In this document: one piece after another, positions 17,366 through 25,510 of the stretch
Layout: the number at the start of each line of letters is the position of its first letter
Numbering within the stretch: position 1 is the first letter of the stretch
Made by a program: the position numbers and the translations under genes
The notes under the pieces: generated by a model
The model's input: the letters and a program-made list of their open reading frames with translations, nothing else
Told to the model about the DNA's origin: nothing
Databases searched by the model: none
Source of the DNA: Pelomonas baiyunensis
GTDB taxonomy: Bacteria > Pseudomonadota > Gammaproteobacteria > Burkholderiales > Burkholderiaceae_C
Assembly (NCBI RefSeq): GCF_043555935.1
Contig: NZ_JBIGIB010000003.1
Span: 124,001-188,000, forward strand
Direction: 5' to 3'
Length of the DNA stretch: 64,000 bases

Positions 17366-18408
17366 TGCAAGACCATCTCGACGCGGCGGTTCTTGGCGCG
17401 GCCGTCTTCGCTGGCGTTGGAGGCCACCGGCGCATAGCCGGCGTTGCCGTGCGCGGCCAGCCGGCTGGCCGCGATGCCGCGCTGCGTGAGCGCGGCCACC
17501 ACGGCCTGGGCGCGGCCCTGGCTGAGCTTGAGGTTGGCGTCCACGGCGCCGACGTTGTCGGTGTGGCCGACGATGAAGACCTTGGCCGCCGGTTGGGCCT
17601 TGAGCACGGCGGCCATCTGGTCGAGCTGGGCGTTGCTGTCTGGCTTGAGCTCGGTCTTGCCGGTGTCGAACAGCACGCCGTAAAGCGCCACCTTGCCCTC
17701 GGCCTGCAAACCCGCGCTGATGGCCTTGGCGTCCACCGTGACCTGGCCGGTGGGCATGGCCTTGGGCTCGACGATCTCGATGTAGCTGGCGGCGCGGTCG
17801 GTGTATTCGTTCTCGGCGATGGAGGTGTAGACCAGCAGCTGCACGGTGCTGCCGCCGCGGCTGAGCGTGCCCACGGTCATGCGGGCCTCGTCGGTGCTGA
17901 GGGACATGGGCAGGGCCCAGCGGGCGCCCTGGAAGTTGCTGCCCTTCACGCCGATGAGCGCGCCGGGCGACCAGTTCATGCCCTGGCCGCGGGTGTCGGT
18001 GTCCAGCGCGAAGTAGACCGGTTCGCAGCTCTTGAGCTCGCAGCTGAAGCGCGGCTTGAAGCCGGCGGCCATCAGGGCCTGCTGCTGGTTGCGGAAGATC
18101 TCCAGCGGCGTCTTGCCCGCCGGGCCCAGGTAGAACAGGCGGGTGACTTTGCCTTCGGCCGAGATCGGGTCCGCAAACTTGTTGCGTTCGGTCTTGGACA
18201 GGCCGGCCGCACTGGGCTGCTGCACCGCGGCCCAGTCTTGCTGCGCGTAGCCCACCAGCAGGCTGCCGGTGAAGCGGCTGATGACGGGGTGGTCGGCGCT
18301 GCCTTTCACATCGGCGGTGGGCCAACCCTCCGCGGCGTGGGCGGCGCTGCCGACCGTGAGGGACACCAAAGAAGCCAGCAAGGCGAGGGCAGCAGGGCGC
18401 AGGGTCAT
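17362..18408 (-). CDS. OmpA family protein with DUF4892-like N-terminal domain (paralogue 1)
   Basis: 348 aa with signal peptide MTLRPAALALLASLVSL...AHA. N-terminal domain: GKVTRLFYLGPAGKTPLEIFRN and CELKSCEPVYFAL. C-terminal OmpA domain: VLFDTGKTELKPDSN, VGHTDNVGAVDANLKLSQGRAQ and KNRRVEMVLQ. Start 18408 begins the signal peptide directly; the 18480 alternative adds a non-signal extension. First gene of a two-gene unit formed by tandem duplication. The conserved Cys pair (C-x4-C) may form a disulfide. Confidence 0.88.
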   Translation of the reverse strand: MTLRPAALALLASLVSLTVGSAAHAAEGWPTADVKGSADHPVISRFTGSLLVGYAQQDWAAVQQPSAAGLSKTERNKFADPISAEGKVTRLFYLGPAGKTPLEIFRNQQQALMAAGFKPRFSCELKSCEPVYFALDTDTRGQGMNWSPGALIGVKGSNFQGARWALPMSLSTDEARMTVGTLSRGGSTVQLLVYTSIAENEYTDRAASYIEIVEPKAMPTGQVTVDAKAISAGLQAEGKVALYGVLFDTGKTELKPDSNAQLDQMAAVLKAQPAAKVFIVGHTDNVGAVDANLKLSQGRAQAVVAALTQRGIAASRLAAHGNAGYAPVASNASEDGRAKNRRVEMVLQ

Positions 18409-18517
18409 GGCAGGGCGTGAAGTGGGAGCCGGGATGTTGGCCCACACAACGCGGCTGCCCGTGGCGCGGGCGAACTGCAAACAAGGGACACGGCCGCCTG
18501 TGCCGCGTCGGCCGCGG

Positions 18518-19270
18518 TCAGACCAGTTCGGCCTCGGGGCTGCGGTAGTGGTAGCGGTAGGCGAAGACGAAGCCCAGCCGCGTGTACAGGCGCTGGGCCA
18601 CCGCGTTGTCGCTGCCCACCTGCAGGTAGGCGTGGCGTGCGCCCTGGGCGTGGGCCAGCCCCAGCAGCGCGCGGCACAGGCGCTCGCCGTGGCCTCGGGC
18701 GGGCACGGCCGAGAAGATGTCGTACAGGCCCACCAGGTCGCCGGCCACCACCATCTGCCCGCAGGCCAGCAGCTGGCCGGCTGCGTCGTTCAGCGCGAAA
18801 CCCTGGTAGGTGACGGGGGCGTTAGCGATGCGCTCGGCATGCGCGGCGATGGCGGTGGCCGAGGAGCCTCGCAGGGCGCCGACGGTGGCGGCGTAGGTGG
18901 GGGCGTCCAGGGCCTGGAGGGACGCGGGTGCCGGCTCGGGGGCGAGGTCGGCGAGCACCATCACATCGGCCGCGTCGAACGCGCCCCAGCCTTTGGCGGC
19001 GAGGTGGGCGTCCAGGTCGGCCGGCTGGCTCCAGGGCGTCACGCGCACGGCCAGCGGCAGGCCGGCGGCATCGAACGCGCGCTGGCAGCGGGCCAGCAGT
19101 TCGTCCAGCGGCAGCGTGCCTTCGCGCAGGGCGTTGATGCAGCGCGAGCGCTTGGCTTTGCCGGGCGACAGGCGGATCAGCCAGCCGTCGATGTCGGTCT
19201 GCTGGGGCGGGGCGCTGGCGTCGAGGCCGGCGCGTTCGGCGCGCAGCGCGAGGGCAGACAGGTCAGGCAT
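18518..19270 (-). CDS. GNAT family N-acetyltransferase
   Basis: 250 aa. The C-terminal GNAT domain has FSAVPARGHGERLCRALLGLAHAQG for acetyl-CoA binding and LQVGSDNAVAQRLYTRLGF for motif B. The N-terminal half (DGWLIRLSPGKAKRSRCINAL) is typical of a GNAT subfamily fused to a small regulatory-like region. Substrate unknown. It overlaps the next upstream GNAT gene by 8 bp, so both are part of the parA transcript run. Confidence 0.88.
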   Translation of the reverse strand: MPDLSALALRAERAGLDASAPPQQTDIDGWLIRLSPGKAKRSRCINALREGTLPLDELLARCQRAFDAAGLPLAVRVTPWSQPADLDAHLAAKGWGAFDAADVMVLADLAPEPAPASLQALDAPTYAATVGALRGSSATAIAAHAERIANAPVTYQGFALNDAAGQLLACGQMVVAGDLVGLYDIFSAVPARGHGERLCRALLGLAHAQGARHAYLQVGSDNAVAQRLYTRLGFVFAYRYHYRSPEAELV

Positions 19271-19805
19271 GGTCGAGCAGGCGGGCGGGTTGGCGCCAGA
19301 CGCAGCGCCACACGGGGTGCTGCTGGCCGGCGAGCGGGTCGCTGAGTTGTGGGCCGTGGAGTTCTGCGCCCAGGCGTTCGTAGAAGCGGCGGGCGGCGGT
19401 GTTGGCGTCCAGCACCCACAGGTGCAGTGGGCGGGTGGAGCCGTCGCGTTGCAGCCGCTCGGCCACGGCCTGCATCAGCCGGCGGCCCAGGCCCGCGCCG
19501 TGGAGGTCGGGCGCCACGTGCAGGTTGTCGATGTAGTCACCCCAGGTGGGGTCGTGGTCGGGCTGGACGTAGGCGAAGCCCACCACGCGCCCGGCAGCGT
19601 CTTCAGCCACCAGGCCCCAGTCGGCGGGGGCGGGCGCCGTTTGCAGCCGGTCGCGCCAGGCGGTGCGGCGTTCGGTGTCGGCTTCGTGGTCGAGGTAGTG
19701 GTCGGTGAACACGCCCCGGTAGGTGTTGCGCCAGCTGACCGCGTGCAGGGCGGCCACCGCGTCAGCGTCGGCCGGGGTCATGGGGCGCAGGCGCAGCGCG
19801 GTCAC
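19263..19805 (-). CDS. GNAT family N-acetyltransferase
   Basis: 180 aa. Motif A is HVAPDLHGAGLGRRLMQAVAERL, motif B WVLDANTAARRFYERLGAEL. Substrate unknown. It begins with a GTG whose last two bases lie in the TGA of parA (GTGA overlap at 19802-19805), so translation is coupled to parA. Two GNAT genes attached to parA are not part of the usual partition locus. Confidence 0.88.
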   Translation of the reverse strand: MTALRLRPMTPADADAVAALHAVSWRNTYRGVFTDHYLDHEADTERRTAWRDRLQTAPAPADWGLVAEDAAGRVVGFAYVQPDHDPTWGDYIDNLHVAPDLHGAGLGRRLMQAVAERLQRDGSTRPLHLWVLDANTAARRFYERLGAELHGPQLSDPLAGQQHPVWRCVWRQPARLLDHA

Positions 19806-20578
19806 CGCATGGTCTCGATGCGCTTGACCATTTCTTTCGCGAACTCGATGAAGGCCTGCGCGCCCTTGGAGCTGGGGTCAAACACCACGCCCGGCAGGCC
19901 GTAGCTGGGCGCTTCGGCCAGGCGCACGTTGCGGGGGATGACGGTGTCAAACACCTTGTTGCCGAAGTGGGCCTTGAGCTGGTCACTGACCTGCTGCTGC
20001 AGCGTGATGCGCGGGTCGAACATCACGCGCAGCAGGCCGATGATCTGCAGGTCGGGGTTGAGGTTGGCGTGGATCTGCTTGATGGTGTTGACCAGGTCAG
20101 TCAGGCCCTCCAGCGCGAAGTACTCGCACTGCATGGGCACGATCACGCCGTGGGCGCTGCACAGGCCGTTGAGCGTGAGCATGGACAGCGACGGCGGGCA
20201 GTCGATGAGCACGAAGTCGTAGTCTTTCGACGCCTCGGCCAGCGCGGCCTTGAGCCGGGCTTCGCGGCGTTCCAGGGCCACCAAGTCCACCTCGGCGCCG
20301 GCCAGTTCGCGGTTGGCACCCAGCACGTCGTAGCCGGCTTTTTCGGCGTGGGCCTTGGCCTCGGCGATGGTGGCGGACTCCAGCAGCACGTCGTAGACGG
20401 TGGTCTCCAGCTTGCGCTTGTCGATGCCCGAACCCATGGTGGCGTTGCCTTGGGGGTCCAGGTCCACCACCAGCACGCGCTGGCCGATCTTGGCCAGGCC
20501 GGCGGCGAGGTTGACGGTGGTGGTCGTCTTGCCGACGCCGCCCTTCTGGTTGGCGACGCAGAAAATCTTGGATGCCAT
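19802..20578 (-). CDS. parA: Chromosome partitioning ATPase ParA
   Basis: 258 aa Soj/ParA-type ATPase. Deviant Walker A KGGVGKTT at residues 12-19 with both lysines, DLDPQGNATMGSGID (Walker A'), and LIDCPPSLSMLTLN (Walker B). No long N-terminal DNA-binding domain, so it is the chromosomal type. It forms a nucleoid-bound gradient used by ParB-parS complexes to move origins. It lies downstream of mnmG-rsmG-LysE, the common Burkholderiales order; parB is displaced to 5.8 kb. Confidence 0.97.
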   Translation of the reverse strand: MASKIFCVANQKGGVGKTTTTVNLAAGLAKIGQRVLVVDLDPQGNATMGSGIDKRKLETTVYDVLLESATIAEAKAHAEKAGYDVLGANRELAGAEVDLVALERREARLKAALAEASKDYDFVLIDCPPSLSMLTLNGLCSAHGVIVPMQCEYFALEGLTDLVNTIKQIHANLNPDLQIIGLLRVMFDPRITLQQQVSDQLKAHFGNKVFDTVIPRNVRLAEAPSYGLPGVVFDPSSKGAQAFIEFAKEMVKRIETMR

Positions 20579-20612
20579 CTTCTTCTGGGGCTGTGGATGC
20601 TGCGGGAGGGGG

Positions 20613-21227
20613 CTACTTGGACAGGGCCAGCCGGAGGCCGAAGCCCAGCAGGCACACGCCTGCGATCCGGTTCAGCGTGCGCGTGATCCAGGGCTGGGCG
20701 CGCAGTCGGGCGGCGAGGGCGTGGGTCAGGAGCACGGCGATCAGGCCGTACAGAAAGGTCAGTGCCGCGATGGTGGCCGCCATCGCCGCGAAGGTGAGTG
20801 CGCCCTGGTGCCGGGCCGGGTCCACGAACAGCGGAAAGAAGGCCATGTAGAACATGATGGCCTTGGGGTTGAGCAGCGTGATGAGGGCGGCTTGCCGGAA
20901 GTAGTGGCGGGGGCGGATGTTCAGCACCGGCGCCTCGCCCGGCTTGGCCGTCAGCATGCGCCAGCCCATCCAGGCGAGGTAAGCCGCGCCCAGCCACTGC
21001 ACGGCATGGAAGGCGGCGGGGTAGGCGGTGAGCAAGGCGGCCACGCCGGCCACGGCCAGCCACAGCAGCACTTGGTCGCCGGCAATGATGCCCAGCGTGG
21101 CGGCCAGCCCGCCGCGAATGCCGCCCTTGCCGGTGGAGGTGATCAGCGCCAGGTTGCCCGGGCCCGGGATCGCCAGAAAGATCACGATGGCAGCGACAAA
21201 GGCGCCGTAGTCTGCGATGCCGAACAT
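20613..21227 (-). CDS. LysE/RhtB family amino-acid exporter
   Basis: 204 aa inner-membrane protein with about six hydrophobic segments. The family signature IPGPGNLALITSTGKGGIRGG follows the first segment, and TLLNPKAIMFYMAFFPLFVD is the second classic motif. Probably exports an amino acid or related compound; substrate unknown. It sits between rsmG and parA, a placement seen in relatives. Confidence 0.92.
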   Translation of the reverse strand: MFGIADYGAFVAAIVIFLAIPGPGNLALITSTGKGGIRGGLAATLGIIAGDQVLLWLAVAGVAALLTAYPAAFHAVQWLGAAYLAWMGWRMLTAKPGEAPVLNIRPRHYFRQAALITLLNPKAIMFYMAFFPLFVDPARHQGALTFAAMAATIAALTFLYGLIAVLLTHALAARLRAQPWITRTLNRIAGVCLLGFGLRLALSK

Positions 21228-21271
21228 GGGGTGGGCGCGGAGCGCGGCCGGGGTGGGGCGGCCAGTTTAAG

Positions 21272-21293
21272 CGAGGGGGCTGCCCGCCCCTCG
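21272..21293 (-). terminator. Hairpin just after rsmG
   Basis: On the minus strand CGAGGGG pairs with CCCCTCG across an 8-base loop, 6 bases beyond the rsmG stop. It is followed by CTTAAAC rather than a T-run, so it may be a weak or factor-assisted terminator that separates mnmG-rsmG from LysE-parA. Confidence 0.35.
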
Positions 21294-21298
21294 GGCTT

Positions 21299-21925
21299 TC
21301 AGCGTGGGCGCATCCAAACCATGCAGCGCTGGGCGTCCAGCCCGGGCACGGACAGTTGTTCCACGTGAAACACCTCGACGTCGGCCGGCAGTGCGGCGAT
21401 TTCTTCGGCCGGGTGCTGGCCCTTCATGGCCATCCAGACCGCGCCCGGGGCCAGGTGCTGGCGCGTCAGCGAGGTGAAGTCCACCAGCGACGCAAACGCG
21501 CGCGAGGTGATGAGGCCGAAGGGCGCGGTGGCCAGCTGCTCCACGCGGCTGTGCACGCCGTGCAGGTTGGGCAGCTTCAGCTCGGCGGCCACCTGCTGGA
21601 TGAAGGTGGCCTTCTTGGCCACGGCGTCCACGCAGGTCACATCGGTGCTGGGGCAGCAGATGGCAATCACCACGCCGGGCAGCCCACCGCCAGCGCCCAC
21701 ATCCATCAACCGCTGGGGGGCACCATGGCGCAGCAACGGCGGCAGGGCCGAGAGGCTGTCGATCAGGTGGTGGCTCAGCATCTGCGCCGGGTCGCGAACG
21801 GCGGTCAGGTTGTAGACCTTGTTCCACTTCTGCAGCAGGGCGAGGTAGGCCAGCAGCTGGTCGAGTTGGGTGTCGCTGAGGTTCAGGCCGAGTTGGGTGG
21901 CGGCGGCTTGGAGGGTGTCTTTCAT
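21299..21925 (-). CDS. rsmG: 16S rRNA (guanine527-N7)-methyltransferase RsmG (GidB)
   Basis: 208 aa. SAM-dependent enzyme that methylates G527 of 16S rRNA. The Rossmann SAM motif is LMDVGAGGGLPGVVIAI (about residues 73-89), with RSRVEQL-like and ITSRAFASLVDF motifs of the GidB family. Its start overlaps the mnmG stop (ATGA at 21922-21925). A parS-like site lies inside its 3' end. Confidence 0.96.
   Translation of the reverse strand: MKDTLQAAATQLGLNLSDTQLDQLLAYLALLQKWNKVYNLTAVRDPAQMLSHHLIDSLSALPPLLRHGAPQRLMDVGAGGGLPGVVIAICCPSTDVTCVDAVAKKATFIQQVAAELKLPNLHGVHSRVEQLATAPFGLITSRAFASLVDFTSLTRQHLAPGAVWMAMKGQHPAEEIAALPADVEVFHVEQLSVPGLDAQRCMVWMRPR
21357..21372. other. parS site 1 (one mismatch), inside rsmG
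   Basis: TGTTCCACGTGAAACA differs from the parS consensus TGTTTCACGTGAAACA at one base. On the minus strand it encodes part of VFHVEQL in RsmG. It is 880-1100 bp from two perfect copies, so probably a ParB loading or weak site. Confidence 0.8.
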
Positions 21926-23886
21926 GCCGCTTCCGTTTCGGTGGTGAAGCCCTTGAACTTGCCCTTCTTCAGGTGCACCAGCAGCAGCGAGATGGCCGCC
22001 GGGGTGATGCCGGAGATGCGCGAGGCCTGGCCCAGGGTCTCGGGGCGGTGGGTGTTGAGCTTTTGGCGGGCCTCGAAGGAGAGGGCGTGGACGAGGCTGT
22101 AGTCCAGGTCTTCCGGCAGCTTCAGGTGCTCGAAGTGCGCTGCGCGGGCCACGTCGTCCACCTGCTTGTTGATGTAGCCGGCGTACTTGACGCTGATCTC
22201 TACCTGCTCGGCCACGAGGTCGGCCAGCTCGGCACCCAGCTCGGCCGCCAGTGTTTCACGTGAAACAGCCAGGCCGGGCTTCGCAATGGCGGCCACCTCG
22301 GCCACGGTGTTGAAGTCGACGCCGGGGCGGCGGAGCAGGTCGGCGAGGTTGTACTCGCGCTCCAGCGCCTTGCCCACCAGCCGCTCGGCGTCGGCGGCGG
22401 GCAGGATGCCCGGATGCACCCAGGTGCTCTTGAGCTTCTCTGTTTCACGTGAAACAGCGTCGCGCTTGCGGTTGAAGGCAGCCCAGCGTTCGTCGTCCAC
22501 CAGGCCCAGCTGGCGGCCCACTTCGGTCAGGCGCGCGTCCGCGTTGTCCTCGCGCAGTTGCAGGCGGAACTCGGCCCGGCTGGTGAACATGCGGTAAGGC
22601 TCGGTCACGCCCTTGGTGATGAGGTCGTCCACCAGCACGCCGAGGTAGGCCTGGTCACGCGCCGGCGTCCAGGGGCCCGAAAAGTGTGGATTCCCGCGAA
22701 CCTGCAGCGCGGCGTTCAGGCCGGCGAACAGGCCCTGGGCAGCCGCCTCTTCGTAGCCGGTGGTGCCGTTGATCTGGCCGGCGAAGTACAGGCCCTGGAT
22801 GACCTTGGTCTCGAAGCTGCTCTTCAGCCCGCGCGGGTCGAAGTAGTCGTACTCGATCGCGTAGCCGGGGCGAATGATGTCGGCGTTCTCCAGGCCCGGG
22901 ATGCTGCGCACGGCGGCCAGCTGGATGTCGAAGGGCAGGGAGGTGGAGATGCCGTTGGGGTAGAACTCGTGCGTCGTCAGGCCCTCGGGCTCCAGGAAGA
23001 TCTGGTGCGAGTCCTTGTCGGCGAAGCGGTTCACCTTGTCTTCGATGCTCGGGCAGTAGCGTGGGCCCACGCCCTCGATGACGCCGGTGAACATCGGGCT
23101 GCGGTCGAAGCCGCTGCGGATGATCTCGTGCGTGCGGGCGTTGGTGTGGGTGATCCAGCACGGCACCTGCTGCGGATGCATGGCCGTGCTGCCCATGAAG
23201 CTGAACACCGGCACCGGCGTCAGATCGCCCGGTTGCGCCTCGCACTTGGAGAAGTCGATGGTGCGGCCGTCGATGCGCGGCGGCGTGCCAGTCTTCAGGC
23301 GCCCCTGCGGCAGCTTGAGTTCCTTCAGGCGCGCCGACAGGCTGACCGCCGGCGGGTCGCCCGCGCGGCCGGCGGCGTAGTTCTGCAGGCCCACGTGCAC
23401 GCGGCCGTCCAGGAAGGTGCCGGCCGTCAGCACCACGGCGCGGGCGCGGAACTGGATGCCGGCCTGCGTCACGGCGCCCACCACGCGGTCGCCTTCCACC
23501 ATCAGGTCGTCCACGGCCTGCTGGAAGAGCATCAGGTTGGGCTGGTTCTCCAGCCGGCGGCGGATGGCGGCCTTGTAGAGGATGCGGTCGGCCTGCGCGC
23601 GGGTGGCGCGCACGGCCGGGCCCTTGCTGCCGTTCAGGATGCGGAACTGGATGCCGCCCTCGTCGGTGGCCAGGGCCATCGCGCCGCCCAGCGCGTCCAC
23701 CTCTTTCACGAGGTGGCCCTTGCCGATGCCGCCGATGCTGGGGTTGCAGCTCATCGCCCCGAGGGTTTCGATGTTGTGGGTCAGCAGCAGCGTCTGCGCG
23801 CCCATGCGCGCGCTGGCGAGGGCCGCTTCGGTGCCGGCATGGCCGCCACCGACGACGATGACGTCGAATTCCTTGGGGTAGAGCAT
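21922..23886 (-). CDS. mnmG: tRNA uridine-5-carboxymethylaminomethyl modification enzyme MnmG (GidA)
   Basis: 654 aa, somewhat longer than the usual 620-650. FAD enzyme that with MnmE modifies U34 of certain tRNAs. Dinucleotide motif VVGGGHAGTEAALA at residues 11-24, CNPSIGGIGKGHLVKE, and a second FAD-contact region around FYFAGQINGTTGYEEAAAQG. Two parS sites in its 3' third are read in frame as VSRET (at AVSRETLA and DAVSRETEK). It is the first gene of the mnmG-rsmG unit. Confidence 0.97.
   Translation of the reverse strand: MLYPKEFDVIVVGGGHAGTEAALASARMGAQTLLLTHNIETLGAMSCNPSIGGIGKGHLVKEVDALGGAMALATDEGGIQFRILNGSKGPAVRATRAQADRILYKAAIRRRLENQPNLMLFQQAVDDLMVEGDRVVGAVTQAGIQFRARAVVLTAGTFLDGRVHVGLQNYAAGRAGDPPAVSLSARLKELKLPQGRLKTGTPPRIDGRTIDFSKCEAQPGDLTPVPVFSFMGSTAMHPQQVPCWITHTNARTHEIIRSGFDRSPMFTGVIEGVGPRYCPSIEDKVNRFADKDSHQIFLEPEGLTTHEFYPNGISTSLPFDIQLAAVRSIPGLENADIIRPGYAIEYDYFDPRGLKSSFETKVIQGLYFAGQINGTTGYEEAAAQGLFAGLNAALQVRGNPHFSGPWTPARDQAYLGVLVDDLITKGVTEPYRMFTSRAEFRLQLREDNADARLTEVGRQLGLVDDERWAAFNRKRDAVSRETEKLKSTWVHPGILPAADAERLVGKALEREYNLADLLRRPGVDFNTVAEVAAIAKPGLAVSRETLAAELGAELADLVAEQVEISVKYAGYINKQVDDVARAAHFEHLKLPEDLDYSLVHALSFEARQKLNTHRPETLGQASRISGITPAAISLLLVHLKKGKFKGFTTETEAA
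22252..22267. other. parS site 2 (perfect), inside mnmG
   Basis: TGTTTCACGTGAAACA matches the 16-base parS consensus exactly and is palindromic. On the minus strand it encodes VSRET of MnmG (in AVSRETLAAEL). Expected to nucleate ParB at the origin-proximal partition region. Confidence 0.93.
22441..22456. other. parS site 3 (perfect), inside mnmG
   Basis: A second exact copy of TGTTTCACGTGAAACA, 189 bp from site 2 (a whole number of codons), again read in frame as VSRET of MnmG (in DAVSRETEKL). Confidence 0.93.
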
Positions 23887-23969
23887 CTCGATCCTGGAAA
23901 GAACGCAAGCCCGCGCGAGGGCTCGGGCAAACCCCGAATTTTACGAAGGGGCTGTGGACAAGTCACCCC

Positions 23970-23991
23970 GCCCCGCGGTGTGTGGCGGGGC
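23970..23991 (-). terminator. Hairpin downstream of the methyltransferase gene
   Basis: GCCCCGC pairs with GCGGGGC across an 8-base loop in the gap between the 23995 stop and mnmG. Placed where transcription of the leftward gene would end, but lacking a T-run. Confidence 0.35.
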
Positions 23992-23994
23992 CTT

Positions 23995-24738
23995 TCAGTG
24001 GGAGATGTCGCGCCGGGTGCCCAGCCGGGGCCACAGGGCGCCAGCCTGCTGCCGGTAGCGGCGGTAGGCCTCGCCGAAATGGGCGATCAGGTCGCGCTCT
24101 TCCAGCGCCATGCCCAGGGCCACGTACACGCTCAGGCCGCCCGCCAGCAGCGCGTGCCCCGCGGTCATGCGCGGCGTGGCCCACAGGCCGATCAGCATGC
24201 CCAAGTACAGCGGGTGCCGCACCCAGCGGTAGATGCCGGGCGTGCGCAGGTTGGCGGAGTCATTCGGCCGGGCCCAGCCCAGCGACTGCCGCAGGCCGAA
24301 CAGCTCGGCGTGGTCCAGCAAAAATGTGCTCCACGCGGCCAGCCCCCAGCCGAGGCCCCACAGCAGCCCGAGCGCGCCCACGGCGGCCGGCGCTTCGGCC
24401 TGCCACAGCACCGGCTGCGGCAGCGGACGCCACAGCAGCATCAGGGCCGCCAGCGCTGCACAGGTGGCCAGCAGGTAGGTTGACCGCTCCAGCGCCGGCG
24501 GGCAGGCGCGTGCCAGCCAGGCTTTCACGCGGCGCCGGGCCATCAGGCTGTGCTGCAAGCCGAACAGCGCCAGCAGGGCCACATCCATGGTCACGGCAAG
24601 GTCCCACGGGCCGGTGGGGCCGTGGTTCACGCCCCAGGGCCAGCCAAACGGCGCGGTGAAGGCCACCAGGGCCGCCATGGCCAGCAGCGTCAGCGCGTAG
24701 GTGGTCAGGCCGATCAGGCCCGTGAATGCACGGTGCAT
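23995..24738 (-). CDS. MddA-like membrane methyltransferase (NnrU/PEMT-type)
   Basis: 247 aa inner-membrane protein with about six hydrophobic segments. Motifs match methanethiol S-methyltransferase MddA and relatives: GLQHSLMARRRVKAWLAR, LLDHAELFGLRQSLGW, YRWVRHPLYLGMLIGLWATP, LEERDLIAHFGEAYRRYR. MddA methylates methanethiol to dimethyl sulfide using SAM. The RHPLYLG and EERDL motifs are general to isoprenylcysteine-methyltransferase-like enzymes, so the exact substrate is not certain. Divergent from the Crp/Fnr gene with 66 bp between the starts, so that regulator may control it. Confidence 0.72.
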   Translation of the reverse strand: MHRAFTGLIGLTTYALTLLAMAALVAFTAPFGWPWGVNHGPTGPWDLAVTMDVALLALFGLQHSLMARRRVKAWLARACPPALERSTYLLATCAALAALMLLWRPLPQPVLWQAEAPAAVGALGLLWGLGWGLAAWSTFLLDHAELFGLRQSLGWARPNDSANLRTPGIYRWVRHPLYLGMLIGLWATPRMTAGHALLAGGLSVYVALGMALEERDLIAHFGEAYRRYRQQAGALWPRLGTRRDISH

Positions 24739-24804
24739 GCCGCGAGGCTAGCGCCCGGCGGCGGTGGCGCTCCCGGTCAACCCGCAGGCATCCAGAATCG
24801 GGGC

Positions 24805-25443
24805 ATGCCGTTTCCGCCCGACCCCGTTCTCGCGCCGCTTGCTGAGCTGGCCGCCCATGCCCAGCCGTTGCGCGTGCCTGCTGGCACCCGGCTCTTTGAC
24901 GCCGGCCACCCGTGCCCGGGCTTTCCGCTGGTGGACGAAGGCAGCGTCAGCGTGTCGCTGCTGGCGCCGGACGGCCGGCGGCTGGAGTTGTACCGCGTGG
25001 ATCCCGGCGAGGTGTGCGTGGTGTCGGCCACCTGTTTGTTCGCCCACCGGGTGGCTACGGCCAGCGGCGAGGCGCGCACCGACACTGCGCTGCGCCTCAT
25101 CACCCCGGCGGACTTCGAGGCCGTCTGCGAGCGCGACCCCGTGCTGCGCCGCTACGTGATGGGCCTGATGGCCGAGCGCCTGGCCGACCTGATGGCCCTG
25201 GTGGAGGCCGTGGCCTTCCAGCGGCTGGACCAGCGTCTGGCCACGCTGCTGTGCGCGCGGGGGCCGCGCCTGCTGGCCACCCACCAGCAACTGGCCGATG
25301 AGCTGGGCACCGTGCGCGAGATCGTCAGCCGGCTGCTGCGCCGCTTCGAGCGCGACGGCTGGGTGGCGCTGGGGCGCGAGCGCATCGAGGTGACCGACGC
25401 GGCCGCCCTGCAGCGGGTTTGCGCGGCGTCAAACGCTGTGTGA
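24805..25443 (+). CDS. Crp/Fnr family transcriptional regulator
   Basis: 212 aa. N-terminal cyclic-nucleotide-binding-like beta roll (about residues 15-125: GTRLFDAGHPCPGFPLVDEGSVSV, PGEVCVVSATCLF) and C-terminal winged helix (ATHQQLADELGTVREIVSRLLRRFERDGWVALG). The Cys pattern (Cys42 and Cys82/86 region) does not match the four-Cys iron-sulfur Fnr type, so the signal is unknown. Likely controls the divergent methyltransferase and/or the DUF2892 gene 67 bp downstream. Confidence 0.9.
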   Translation: MPFPPDPVLAPLAELAAHAQPLRVPAGTRLFDAGHPCPGFPLVDEGSVSVSLLAPDGRRLELYRVDPGEVCVVSATCLFAHRVATASGEARTDTALRLITPADFEAVCERDPVLRRYVMGLMAERLADLMALVEAVAFQRLDQRLATLLCARGPRLLATHQQLADELGTVREIVSRLLRRFERDGWVALGRERIEVTDAAALQRVCAASNAV

Positions 25444-25510
25444 CTGAGGTCACCGACAGCGCCGGCCCGCGCGCCGACGATGGCGTCATCCCATCTCGAA
25501 GGAGCGCCTC

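Noticed and set aside
23953..23961. TGTGGACAA, a DnaA-box-like 9-mer near mnmG
   Set aside because: Only one variant copy was seen, with no AT-rich unwinding region or cluster, so no origin is claimed even though mnmG and parS suggest the origin is near.
24739..24804. FNR box between the methyltransferase and Crp/Fnr genes
   Set aside because: No TTGAT-N4-ATCAA-like sequence is present.
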